Assembly (NCBI GenBank): GCA_020632955.1
Contig: JACKEO010000003.1
Span: forward strand, 186,001 to 250,000
Direction of reading: 5' to 3'
From: Alphaproteobacteria bacterium
Lineage (GTDB): Bacteria > Myxococcota_A > UBA796 > GCA-2862545
Length of the DNA: 64,000 nt
Below the pieces are notes generated by a model that was not told where the DNA came from, did not search any database, and saw only the letters and a program-made list of their open reading frames with translations. The translations under genes and the position numbers were made by a program. Positions 1 to 8,878 of this stretch are shown piece by piece (the first letter of the stretch is position 1; the number at the start of each line of letters is the position of its first letter).

Positions 1-645
1 GGCGACTCGACAGGTGACTCCGGCGACTCAGGTGACTCTGGCGACAGCGGCGACTCCGGGCGACAGCGGCGACTCCGGGACTCCGGCGACTCGGTGACTC
101 CGGCGACTCGGGTGACTCCGGCGACAGCGGTGACTCCGGCGACTCGGGTGACTCCGGCGACAGCGGTGACTCCGGCGACAGCGGCGACTCGGGGACAGCG
201 GCGACTCAGGGCGACTCTGGCGACTCGGTGACTCCGGCGACAGCGGTGACTCTGGCGACAGCGGCGACTCCGGCGACAGCGGTGACTCCGGCGACAGCGG
301 CGACTCGGGTGACTCCGGCGACAGCGGTGACTCGGGCGACAGCGGCGACTCTGGCGACAGCGGCGACTCTGGCGACAGCGGCGACTCCGGCGACAGCGGC
401 GACTCCGGCGACAGCGGCGACTCGGGTGATTCCGGCGACTCGGGTGACTCCGGCGACTCGGGTGACTCCGGCGACTCGGGTGACTCTGGCGACAGCGGCG
501 ACTCCGGCGACTCCGGCGACTCGGGTGACTCCGGCGACAGCGGTGACTCCGGCGACTCTGGCGACAGCGGTGACTCCGGCGACTCGGGTGACTCCGGCGA
601 CTCGGGTGACTCCGGCGACAGCGGTGACTCCGGCGACGACTGCGG
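1..645 (+). repeat. GDS-coding nonanucleotide-like low-complexity tract
   Basis: The tract is built of degenerate units encoding Gly-Asp-Ser (ggcgactcc, ggcgacagc, ggtgactcg and similar). From ~230 to 645 the units stay in one frame. Between 1 and 230 there are single-base gains or losses at G runs near 58, 79, 92, 193, 209 and 226, and these move the GDS frame between all three phases. Long open frames on the opposite strand here are artefacts of the repeat. Confidence 0.85.
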
Positions 646-3457
646 GCCGCTCGGCGATGCCGACGGCGACGGCGTCTGCGATCCGGACGACCTCTGCGAG
701 GGCGACGACGCGCTGGGCGACAGCGACGGCGACGGGATCTGCGACGACCTCGACGTGTGCGAGGGCGACGACGCGCTGGGCGACAGCGACGGCGACGGGA
801 TCTGCGACGACCTCGACGTGTGCGAGGGCGACGACGCGCTGGGCGACAGCGACGGCGACGGCGTCTGCGACGACCTCGATCCCTGCCCCGACGACCCCCT
901 GGACGACCAGGACGGCGACGGTGACTGCGACGACCCTGCGCCCTGCGTGCTCGAGGGCGGTGTCGACAGCGACGGCGACGGCGTCTGCGACCCCGAGGAC
1001 GTCTGCTTCGGCGACGACAGCACGGGCGACAGCGACGGCGACGGCCTCTGCGACGACGTCGAGGAGGACATCGGCACCGATCCCTTCGACGCCGACACCG
1101 ATGACGACGGCCTGACCGACCGGGTGGAGCACCTCGGCGAGGGGCCGCTGGCGGCCATCGGTCCCACCGACCCGCTCGACGTCGACAGCGACGGCGACGG
1201 CGTGCAGGACGGCACCGAGGTGGGCCTGACCCGCGGTCATCCCACCGACACCGATCCCGCCGTGTTCATCCCGGATGCCGACCCCGGGTCGGTCACGGAT
1301 CCGCTCGACGCCGACACCGACGACGACTTCCTCTCCGATGGCGAGGAGGACGTGAACGGCGACGGTGCGCGCCAGCCCACCGAGACCGATCCCCTCGACC
1401 CCGACACCGACGACGACGGCTGCACCGACGGCGAGGAGGTCCTGGTGCTCGGGACGGACCCGCTGGATCCCGACACCGACGGCGACGGCCTCTTCGACTG
1501 CGAGGAGCTCGATCTCGGGACGGATCCGCTGGACCCCGACACCGACGGCGACGGCCTGTCGGACGGGCTCGAGGTGGAGCTCGGCCTGGATCCGCTGCAG
1601 CCCGGGGTGAACCAGGGTGGCGGGTGCGCCCAGCGCCGTGGCCCGTCCTCGCTCGGGTGGGGGCTGCTCGCCCTGGTCGGTCTGCTCGTGGGCAGCCGTC
1701 GTCGGAGGTGGCTTCGGTCGGGCTGGCTGATCCTCGGGGCCGTGCTGTGGGCGGAGCCCGCCAGGGCCCAGGCCTCCATCGACATCCAGCGCTTCGATCC
1801 GCTGCCGCAGCGTCTGGGCTTCACCCGGGCGCGCGAGGCCGAGCATGTCGACAAGGGCATGTTCATCGGCTCGCTCACGGCGAACTACGCGCTGCACCCC
1901 TTCGAGATCGGCGACCCCGACACCGGGGAGCGCCTCGCTGGCGTCGTCGACCACATGATCGGTCTCGACCTCGGCGTGTCGTACGCGCCGCTCGACTGGC
2001 TCAACGCCGGCGTGTCGATGCCCATCCTCCAGATCGTCGAGAGCTCGGAAGACGCGAAGCGCATCGCGGCCGAGTACGGGTCGGGTGCCACGGTGGGCAT
2101 CGGCGACGTCACCATCTCGGTGGGCTTCTTCCCCCTGCGGCGCGGCGATCGCTCGAAGGTCGCGCTGTCGATCACGCCCTGGGTCTCGGTGCCCACCGGC
2201 ACGCAGGGCGCCTTCGCCGGCGCGGGCGGGCCCACGGTGGGTCTCGACGCGGCCTTCGGCGGCCACTGGCGGCACTTCCGCTTCAGCGCGGGCGTCGGCT
2301 ACGCCCTCCTCGCGCGCCCCCAGCAGGCGGTGGGCACCATCGTGCCCGACGACGAGCTGCGCTTCAGCGGCGCCCTGGGTGTGCCCTTCGGCGGCGAGGA
2401 GCGGTTCGAGGTGCAGCTCGAGCTCACCGGCGGCACCGTCGTCATCCCCAACGCCACGCCCGGCGGGGTGGATCCCTCCTTCGACCGGCTCCACACGCCG
2501 GTGGAGCTGGTGGGCGCCTTCGCGTGGATCCCCCCCGAGCTGCCCGTCTTCCTGAAGTTCGGTGCGGGCCCGGGCCTGTCGCACGGCTTCGGCACGCCTG
2601 ACGTGCGCGCCTTCGTGCAGATCGGCGGAGTGTTCCGCGGCCGCAAGGATCGCGACGGCGACGGCGTGATCGATCGCGAGGATCCCTGCCCGGACGATCC
2701 CGAGGACTTCGACGGCTTCGAGGACGCCGACGGCTGCCCCGACACCGACAACGACCAGGACGGCCTGCTCGACGCCGACGACGGCTGCCCCGACGAGGCG
2801 GAGGACCTGGACGACTTCGAGGACGACGACGGCTGCCCCGACCTCGACAACGACCTCGACGGCGTGCCCGACGTGGACGACGGCTGCCCCCTGCGGCCCG
2901 AGGACGTGGACGGGTGGAAGGACGGCGACGGCTGCCCCGATCCCGACAACGACCTCGACTCCTTCCTGGACGAGGTGGACGGCTGCCCGGACGAGCCCGA
3001 GATCGTCAACGGCGTGGACGACATGGACGGGTGCCCCGACGAGGTGCTCGCCGAGGTCGACGTCGTGAAGCAGGAGGTGGTGATCTCCGACCGGATCTAC
3101 TTCGAGTTCGACAGCGCGGTGCTGAGCGAGCGCTCCACCCCCGTGCTCGACAGCATCGCGAGGGTGCTGCTCGCCTACCAGGACATCGCCCGCGTCGAGG
3201 TGCAGGGGCACACCGACGAGCGTGGCCGCGCCGACTACAACCGCACCCTGTCGCAGGGGCGCGCGGAGTCGGTCGTCGATGCGCTGGTCGCCCGCGGCGT
3301 GGATCGGGGCCGGCTGGGCGCCCGCGGGTATGGCGAGGACCAGGTCGTGGTGCCGAACGCCAAGGACGAGAGCGACCACGCGCTCAACCGCCGTGTGCAG
3401 TTCGTGATCCTCGAGCGCGAGGGCTTCTCGCGGGAGGAGGGGCTGCCGACGCCCTGA
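1..3457 (+). CDS. Surface polyprotein, 5'-truncated: GDS-repeat linker, TSP3 repeats, MYXO-CTERM-like anchor, then OmpA-family outer-membrane protein
   Basis: One reading frame (codons at 755, 758...) is open from about 170 to the TGA at 3457. The true start lies upstream or is obscured by frame breaks at 58-230. In order: a Gly-Asp-Ser linker (to ~645), Cys-containing DxDGDGxCDxxD calcium-type repeats (~660-1060), TSP3 units of the DPLDPDTDGDG type (~1070-1600), and a MYXO-CTERM-like tail (GGGC near 1618-1630, hydrophobic helix, Arg cluster 1697-1708). The same frame runs straight into a second exported-protein start: basic residues, a hydrophobic segment and a likely signal-peptidase site AQA near 1770. 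After that come a beta-barrel-like domain, TSP3 repeats (~2645-3050) and a C-terminal OmpA peptidoglycan-binding domain with its NRxLSxxRAxxV-type motif and a final NRRVQF. The two halves are usually separate proteins. If the fusion is real, cleavage at both junctions would release a surface protein and an OmpA protein from one translation product. GTG 1688 could be an internal start for the OmpA half. Confidence 0.75.
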
Positions 3458-3514
3458 GGCCGCCGCCGCGGGCGATTGCCTGACTTCCCCCTTTCGATCG
3501 TCGCGCTCGTCGGG

Positions 3515-3520
3515 TATTAC
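3515..3520 (+). promoter_or_regulatory. Possible -10 box (TATTAC) upstream of the vWA lipoprotein gene
   Basis: An A+T-rich hexamer in otherwise G+C-rich DNA, about 60 bp before the start codon at 3579. No convincing -35 box is visible, so this is tentative. Confidence 0.2.
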
Positions 3521-3578
3521 ACTCCGTCGTCACCGGGCTGTCCCTCGCCTGGTGTGCAAGGTCCGTTCGGAGGTCGAC

Positions 3579-4682
3579 ATGGTTCGCCCGCTCTCGCTGC
3601 TGCTCGCCACCCTCGCCGTGGTGTCGGGCTGCCAAGAGCCGAACATCCTGCTGAACAACGTCGGCCGCGGCAAGGGCGACGCCCCGCCGCTCTCCACGCC
3701 GCGGAAGACGGATGTGATCCGTCAGACCACGGTGCCCGAGGTCGACATCCTCTGGGTGGTCGACAACTCCTGCTCCATGTCCGACGAGCAGCAGGCGCTG
3801 GGCACCAACTTCTTCGCCTTCATCAACTACTTCCTCGACTCGGGCCTCGACTGGCACATCGGCGTGGTCTCCACCGACATGGATGCAGGCGGCCACTCGG
3901 GCAAGCTCCGCAAGGCGCTCGGGTTCAGCTACCTCACCCCCGAGGTCAACGACCCGATCTCGCTGTTCCGCACGATGGTCAACCTCGGCACCGACGGCTC
4001 GGCCACCGAGCAGGGCATCGACGCGGCGTACGCGGCCCTCGCCACGCCCAGCTCCACGCTGGCCGCGGCCAACGCGGGCTTCTACCGCGACGACGCCGCG
4101 CTCCACATCGTGGTCATCTCCGACGAGGAGGATCAGTCCACGCGCATCGAGCTCAACGAGTTCATCGACTACCTGCGCACCCTGAAGCGCGACGCCGACA
4201 TCCCGGTCACCTTCTCGTCCATCGTGGGCATCCCGGGCAAGGCCTGCGGTGGTCTCGACTGGACCCCTGGCAGCCGGTACCTCAACGTCACCTCGGCGGT
4301 GGGCGGCATCGCCTTCGACATCTGCGAGCAGGACTGGCAGCCGGTGCTCGACCAGCTGGGCCTGCAGGCCGCCGGTCTGCGCGACGAGTACTTCCTGTCC
4401 GAGGTCCCCGTGCCGGGCACGATCTCGGTGTGGCTCGACGACCAGGGCCAGCGCTGGGAGGGCATCGACCTCGACACCAAGCCGCCCAAGCCCACGCTGG
4501 CGCAGGTGTGCGACAAGCGCCACGAGCACACCCGGTGCTTCGGCTTCGTGTACGACAGCCAGCGCAACTCGATCGAGATGCCCGACTTCATCCCGCCGGC
4601 GCTGTCCGACGTGTCCATCGACTACGAGCTGCTCCGCGAGCAGCAGCCCGGGCTCGACGAGGACGAGGTCGCCAGCGAGTGA
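3579..4682 (+). CDS. vWA-domain lipoprotein
   Basis: A 367-residue predicted lipoprotein: Lys-poor hydrophobic signal and lipobox VSGC near residue 16. The von Willebrand factor A fold begins with a MIDAS motif of the DxSxS type (VDNSCS) in the phrase DILWVVDNSCSM, common in surface-exposed vWA proteins. A later acidic strand (VISDEEDQ) fits the second metal-binding region. The protein probably binds a ligand at the cell surface or periplasm; no enzymatic motif is seen. ATG 3579 was chosen because GGAGGT lies 5 bp upstream and the signal peptide starts there; the GTG at 3552 reads through the leader. A paralogue sits at 28629-29744 on the other strand with the same closing module (FxYDxQxN followed by a proline-rich strand). 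Confidence 0.85.
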   Translation: MVRPLSLLLATLAVVSGCQEPNILLNNVGRGKGDAPPLSTPRKTDVIRQTTVPEVDILWVVDNSCSMSDEQQALGTNFFAFINYFLDSGLDWHIGVVSTDMDAGGHSGKLRKALGFSYLTPEVNDPISLFRTMVNLGTDGSATEQGIDAAYAALATPSSTLAAANAGFYRDDAALHIVVISDEEDQSTRIELNEFIDYLRTLKRDADIPVTFSSIVGIPGKACGGLDWTPGSRYLNVTSAVGGIAFDICEQDWQPVLDQLGLQAAGLRDEYFLSEVPVPGTISVWLDDQGQRWEGIDLDTKPPKPTLAQVCDKRHEHTRCFGFVYDSQRNSIEMPDFIPPALSDVSIDYELLREQQPGLDEDEVASE

Positions 4683-4982
4683 GGTCAGGCGGGGAGGGCG
4701 CTGCCGCCTCCCCGTGCCGCTCCGTCCCGCACGCATCGTGGACCGGCCCGGGTTGCCGGAAGGTCACGCAGGCGCCCGCGCTTCGCCCCGGCGAGCGAGG
4801 TCGCGTGTGCCTGCAGGGCAGGTCCAGTTGACATCCGCCTGACGTGCAAGCGACGTCTCGTGATGCAGCAGGTGGCTCCAGCGAGACGGCCCAGAAAGTG
4901 AGACAGGCCATGTCGGCGAACCGACATGGCCTGTCTTGGCGTACCGGCGAGGGCCGAGGCCTTCGCCGACTGGAGCCGAGGA
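4683..4982. other. Convergent intergenic region without a gene
   Basis: Three hundred bases between two converging genes. Apart from the hairpin at 4901-4936 no coding pattern, RNA or repeat was recognised. Confidence 0.6.
4901..4936. terminator. Perfect 16-bp hairpin, bidirectional terminator
   Basis: AGACAGGCCATGTCGG at 4901-4916 pairs perfectly with 4921-4936 around a CGAA tetraloop. It lies between the converging 3' ends at 4682 and 4983. A T pair follows on the + strand; there is no long U-tract. It is the strongest hairpin noticed in the window. Confidence 0.8.
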
Positions 4983-5195
4983 TCAGCCCTCGGACTTCCA
5001 GTCCACCGCCGCGAACTGCAGGCGCCAGCCCGTGTTCGCGTCGACCTCGGTCATACCCGTGTAGGTATCGTCCGTGTCGGTCGCGTCGGTGTCGGTGTCG
5101 TCGGTGTCCTTCGCGTCCGGCGTGCCGCAAGCGGCAGCGAACCCGAGGGTGGCAACGACGGCCAGAACGTACGCACTCTTGTCCAAGCGAGCCAT
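4983..5195 (-). CDS. Small Asp/Thr-rich lipoprotein
   Basis: Seventy residues. The N-terminus has a hydrophobic core and lipobox FAAAC, followed by an Asp-Thr spacer and a short C-terminal segment containing TGWRLQFAAVDW. Start ATG 5195 has GAGGAGG about 6 bp upstream. It follows the membrane protein at 5222-7039 by 26 bp on the same strand, so the two are probably co-transcribed. It ends just before the hairpin terminator at 4901-4936. Function unknown; the acidic spacer is shared with many other lipoproteins here. Confidence 0.7.
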   Translation of the reverse strand: MARLDKSAYVLAVVATLGFAAACGTPDAKDTDDTDTDATDTDDTYTGMTEVDANTGWRLQFAAVDWKSEG

Positions 5196-5221
5196 ATGGC
5201 ACCTCCTCGCTGGGGCCCTGT

Positions 5222-7039
5222 TTACTGCATGCAGGCAGCACCAGCAAGCGAAAACTTGACCTGGGTGGCGGCGTTGTCGGCGGCCTCGCCGATCGGGCAC
5301 TCCGGGGCCAGGACGGCGGCGCGGAAGCCGGCGCCGATGTGGGGGTGGGCGATCTCCACCACGCCTGGCCCGAGCGGCAGGAAGCAGGGCGGGCAGGTGT
5401 AGATCACCACGATGCGGCGAGGCTCCCGACGCAGGGGCAGCGGCAGGGCCCGCTCGACGCGCTCCAGGTCGAGCACGCCGTCCGACGCGAGCACGTGCGT
5501 GGGCTCGGCCCACGACATGCCGTCGCGGGTGGCACGCAGCACCACCAGCTGGAACTCCCCGAAGGTGGTGTCGGTGCCGGTCTCGTGGGCCAGGCCGTGG
5601 TCCACCGAGGCCGCCACCAGCCAGTGGTCCGGGTGGTAGTAGAGCTGGAGCCGGTGGAGCTCGTGGCTGCCGAAGAGGAAGACGACGAGGTCCTCCTCGG
5701 GGTCGAGGCCGTCCACGAGCCGGTCGACGTTCTGCGCGGCGTGGGTGCGGTAGCGCAGGCCGAAGCGCCCGTAGTCCCCGGTGAGCATCACGTGCGACGG
5801 CAGGTCGGACCAGTACGCGTCCTTGCGCAGCAGCAGGTCGGGCGGGATGGCGTACCAGAAGCCCGCCAGGTTGAGCGCGACGTACACCGTGGCCATCAGG
5901 CCGAGGCCCTGCGCGGCGCGTCGCCGGTCCGCATCGCCCAGCACCTGCAGGGCGCTGGCCACCGCGAGCGCCAGCACGGTGAAGAAGACGGGGACGAGGG
6001 TGAGGACGTACCCGCTCTTCGCGAGGTGGTGGAAGACGTAGATCGCCGTGCCGGGCAGGATCCACGCTGCGAAGAACAGGAGCGTGCCGCGGGGCAGGGC
6101 GTGCGTGGCGGAGCGACCGCGGACGACGAGCGCCACGAGCATCACGGGCCACAGCGCGTTCGCCGCGTCGAAGAGGTAGCGGCCGAGCCGGGTGCTGCGC
6201 GGGACCACCTGGGACAGGTCGCCCACCAGGATGCTGCCCAGCTCGAGCTGCCAGTCCGACAGGGCGTCGTTCGCCGCCGCGAAGCGGGTCCAGCCGCCGC
6301 TGAGCACCACCGTGGGCACCGCCCACGCCAGCATGCCCACCGCACCCGCGATGGCGCCGACCATCCAGTCGCGCGGTCGCGGCCGGGCGAGGGCGGCCCC
6401 GACGATCACGACGGGCAGCAGGGTGACCACGCCGCTCGGACGGATGCCCATCGCCAGGGCGGCCAGCAGCATGCCCCAGGGCAGCGCGAGGCGACCTCGG
6501 GCCATCGCCACCGCCAGCGCCGCGGTGGACACGCTGAGGAAGCACTCCGCGACGTACGCGGTGCTGGCGGCCCCGTGGTACCAGAAGGGCGGCGACAGGG
6601 CGACGCCGGCCGCCGCGAGCCAGGCGCCCCACGGGCCGGCCACGCGCCGCACGAGGTAGGCCACGCCGAGCAGGGCTGTGGCGCCGAGCAGCGCGTTCAC
6701 CACGAGGAAGGGGGTGACCGTGCCGTCGCCGAGCAGGGCGGCCAGATCGAGCAGCAACACGAAGACGGGGGAGCCGGGCGCGTGGGGCTGGTGCTCGAAG
6801 ACGTCGAAGTGCTGGATGGCGAGGGCGTAGTTGGCCGAGTCCCACTCGAGGAGGAAGTCGGGCGCCACGCCCCAGCGGCTCACCACGAGGAAGGCGAGGA
6901 GCAGCAGCCAGGCCACCCCCTCCGCCGGGCGCACCGGCAGCGGCCGGGCGTCGGGGTCGACGAAGCGTGCGAGGGCGTCCCCCGCGGTGGCGTCACCGGG
7001 TCCGGATCCTTGGTCTGGCACGACGGGGGTGCTGGACAT
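5222..7039 (-). CDS. GT-C-like polytopic membrane protein (possible glycosyltransferase)
   Basis: A 605-residue protein with about ten hydrophobic helices in its first 400 residues and a soluble C-terminal part. After the first helix comes EWDSANYA, an acidic loop at the place where GT-C glycosyltransferases (PMT/ArnT type) keep their catalytic acidic residue; a later loop contains PxAPGSP. This layout fits a lipid-linked-sugar glycosyltransferase of the inner membrane, but no substrate can be inferred. The C-terminus has several Cys (TCPPCF, PECP). ATG 7039 is the only ATG near the first helix; its ribosome-binding site is weak. The small lipoprotein at 4983-5195 follows in the same direction. 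Confidence 0.65.
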   Translation of the reverse strand: MSSTPVVPDQGSGPGDATAGDALARFVDPDARPLPVRPAEGVAWLLLLAFLVVSRWGVAPDFLLEWDSANYALAIQHFDVFEHQPHAPGSPVFVLLLDLAALLGDGTVTPFLVVNALLGATALLGVAYLVRRVAGPWGAWLAAAGVALSPPFWYHGAASTAYVAECFLSVSTAALAVAMARGRLALPWGMLLAALAMGIRPSGVVTLLPVVIVGAALARPRPRDWMVGAIAGAVGMLAWAVPTVVLSGGWTRFAAANDALSDWQLELGSILVGDLSQVVPRSTRLGRYLFDAANALWPVMLVALVVRGRSATHALPRGTLLFFAAWILPGTAIYVFHHLAKSGYVLTLVPVFFTVLALAVASALQVLGDADRRRAAQGLGLMATVYVALNLAGFWYAIPPDLLLRKDAYWSDLPSHVMLTGDYGRFGLRYRTHAAQNVDRLVDGLDPEEDLVVFLFGSHELHRLQLYYHPDHWLVAASVDHGLAHETGTDTTFGEFQLVVLRATRDGMSWAEPTHVLASDGVLDLERVERALPLPLRREPRRIVVIYTCPPCFLPLGPGVVEIAHPHIGAGFRAAVLAPECPIGEAADNAATQVKFSLAGAACMQ

Positions 7040-7234
7040 GGGGGCGACCCTGGACCCGTTGCGTGGCTGCGTCGGGGTCGTCCATGGAGGTCTGGCGCGC
7101 GACCGCCCGGCCCCCCGGGGATTGGGTGCCCTAGGTACACGTTCGGTGTCGGCGCGTCCAGCCCGCGCGGGCGGCCCGCCGCGCTGCCGGCGCCCGGTGC
7201 CGACGGGATAGGCCGCCGGGCACGGGAGTCCACC

Positions 7235-7681
7235 ATGTCGTTCGCGATCCGAGGTCTCGCCCACGTGGGCATCCGCGTGCACGACCTGCGCCGTGCCGCC
7301 GCCTTCTACGAGATCCTCGGCTTCGAGCTGGTGGCAGGGCCCGTGGGGCCCGAGCCGGTGGCGCTGCTCCACCACCCGGCTGCCGACCTCGAGATCAACC
7401 TGATCCTCAACGCGCCGTCCCCCGACATGGTCAACCTGCTGATGGACGTGTCGGGCAGCAAGCCCCCCGGGTACACGCACATGGCCCTGGTCTGCGACGA
7501 CCTCGACGCGGCCGTGCGCACCCTGGAGGCGGCGGGCTTTCCCATCCGGGAGCGCGTGACCTTCCCCACGGGCGTGGAGGCCGTCTTCGTGCGGGATCCC
7601 GACGGGAACGTGGTGGAGCTCGACGCGCTGCCGCCCGGCTGGACCCTCCGCGGCGCGGTGGCCCGGCTCCGCGGAGGATGA
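7235..7681 (+). CDS. VOC-family (glyoxalase/dioxygenase fold) protein
   Basis: A 148-residue protein with two beta-alpha-beta-beta-beta units. Likely metal ligands are His10 (LAHVGI), Glu53, His82 (YTHMAL) and Glu128 (VVELDA), the 2-His/2-Glu pattern of glyoxalase-I-like members. PDGNVVEL near the end is typical. The specific reaction cannot be told; a lactoylglutathione lyase or methylmalonyl-CoA epimerase-like role is possible. Start ATG 7235 follows a GGGAG. It is divergent from the GT-C-like gene and converges on the hydrolase gene with a 22-bp gap. Confidence 0.8.
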   Translation: MSFAIRGLAHVGIRVHDLRRAAAFYEILGFELVAGPVGPEPVALLHHPAADLEINLILNAPSPDMVNLLMDVSGSKPPGYTHMALVCDDLDAAVRTLEAAGFPIRERVTFPTGVEAVFVRDPDGNVVELDALPPGWTLRGAVARLRGG

Positions 7682-7703
7682 GGGCCGGGCCGGCCTTCGC
7701 CGT

Positions 7704-8747
7704 CTAGAGCACCCACCGTCCATGTGCCGGGTTCCAGCCGGCCGGACCCCGCGGCTCGCCCCCCAGCGTGACCGCCACGTCGGCGAGGACCTCCGTGGCC
7801 AGGTGGTAGCCGTGGTGGGGGAAGGGGTGACGCACGGCGGTGCAGTCCACCACGTCCACCTTCGCCGGGAGCAGCGCCATGTTCGCCGGCCCTGCGTGGC
7901 CGAGGCGGTCGGGGTTGCCCTTGGTGAGGTCGGAGGTGGCGAGCGCCGCGTCACGGCGGTTGTGGTACACGGTGACCCGCCGCGCGAGGTTGGCCACCAG
8001 CGCCAGCTTCGACACCTCCTGCAGCGCGTCGGCGTCCACGTCCGAGGCCAGCAGCAGCACCTCGTGGAAGATGCGCGGCAGGCGGCCGGGGAGGTTGTCG
8101 TGCACGGCGCGCATCGCGTGCTCGAGCACGTGGTTGCCCATGGAGTGGCACATCAGGTGCACCCGGCCGTCGCAGGCGTCGTCGGTGGCCACCTCCTTCA
8201 GCAGGCTGCCGATGCGCAGCAGCATGCGACCGAGCGCGCGGCCGGTGAGCTCGGCGTCGTCGCGGTCGGAGCGGTAGGCCGTGAAGGGCGTCATCTTCCC
8301 GTCGGACGGCCACGAGAAGAGCACCACGTTGCACGGCCGCATGCCCTGCGGCCCCCGGGTGCGCAGGTGCCACTGCAGGCCGTAGGCCGTGGCGAGGGCC
8401 TCGCCGAAGGTGGTGTTGTAGCCGTGCACGTAGATCAGCGTGTCGCGACCCTTCTCGCGCATGAGCGCCTGGAGCTTGTCGAAGAGCTGCGAGGAGCCGT
8501 AGACCGGCGGGCGCGCCCCCTTGCGCGGCCGCTCCCCGAAGACCTCGAGGCGGGGAGCGTGCCCCCGCACCCAGGCCTCCACGGCGAGGGCGTCGTCGAA
8601 GGCGAGGCCGGGATCGGCCAGCAGCGCCTTGCCATACCGGAGCTCGTCGGGGCGGGCGTGGTTGAACTCCACGCCGAAGTCCCGGATGTTCCGCTCGCGG
8701 GGCAGCGGGTTGCGGTTGGTGGCGAAGGACACGGTGACGTCGGGCAT
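7704..8747 (-). CDS. Alpha/beta hydrolase, DUF900-like
   Basis: A 347-residue cytoplasmic-looking protein. The oxyanion strand YVHGYNTTF (~107-115) and the nucleophile elbow CHSMGN with Ser202 match the DUF900 esterase/lipase-like family. Asp near 234-236 (ASDVDAD) and a late His (YHNRRD or HPFPHHGYH) could complete the triad. Substrate unknown. The chosen ATG 8747 has AGGAGG 6 bp upstream; an upstream ATG at 8789 lacks one. It is transcribed divergently from the permease gene at 8879. Confidence 0.8.
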   Translation of the reverse strand: MPDVTVSFATNRNPLPRERNIRDFGVEFNHARPDELRYGKALLADPGLAFDDALAVEAWVRGHAPRLEVFGERPRKGARPPVYGSSQLFDKLQALMREKGRDTLIYVHGYNTTFGEALATAYGLQWHLRTRGPQGMRPCNVVLFSWPSDGKMTPFTAYRSDRDDAELTGRALGRMLLRIGSLLKEVATDDACDGRVHLMCHSMGNHVLEHAMRAVHDNLPGRLPRIFHEVLLLASDVDADALQEVSKLALVANLARRVTVYHNRRDAALATSDLTKGNPDRLGHAGPANMALLPAKVDVVDCTAVRHPFPHHGYHLATEVLADVAVTLGGEPRGPAGWNPAHGRWVL

Positions 8748-8878
8748 GGGGCCTCCTGTGGCGATCCCCTGGAACGCGGGCGGCGGCACCGTGCCCGGGG
8801 TCCGGGGAGGTGGACGCCGGGGTGCCGGGGTGGCGTGGGCAGGCCGCGCCGCGCCATGATGCCCGCGGGAGGTGGCCC

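Noticed and set aside
1..645. CRISPR-like or satellite repeat array
   Set aside because: The units are about 9 bp with no unique spacers and encode Gly-Asp-Ser in frame, so it is a protein repeat.
28..3379. Very long open frames on the minus strand opposite the GDS/TSP3 gene
   Set aside because: They translate to Val/Ala/Gly or Ser/Pro repeats mirroring the plus-strand GDS and DxDGDG codons, with no ribosome site or fold.
5222..7954. A longer N-terminus for the GT-C-like protein
   Set aside because: Upstream of 7039 the frame is antisense to the VOC gene and has no signal or start.
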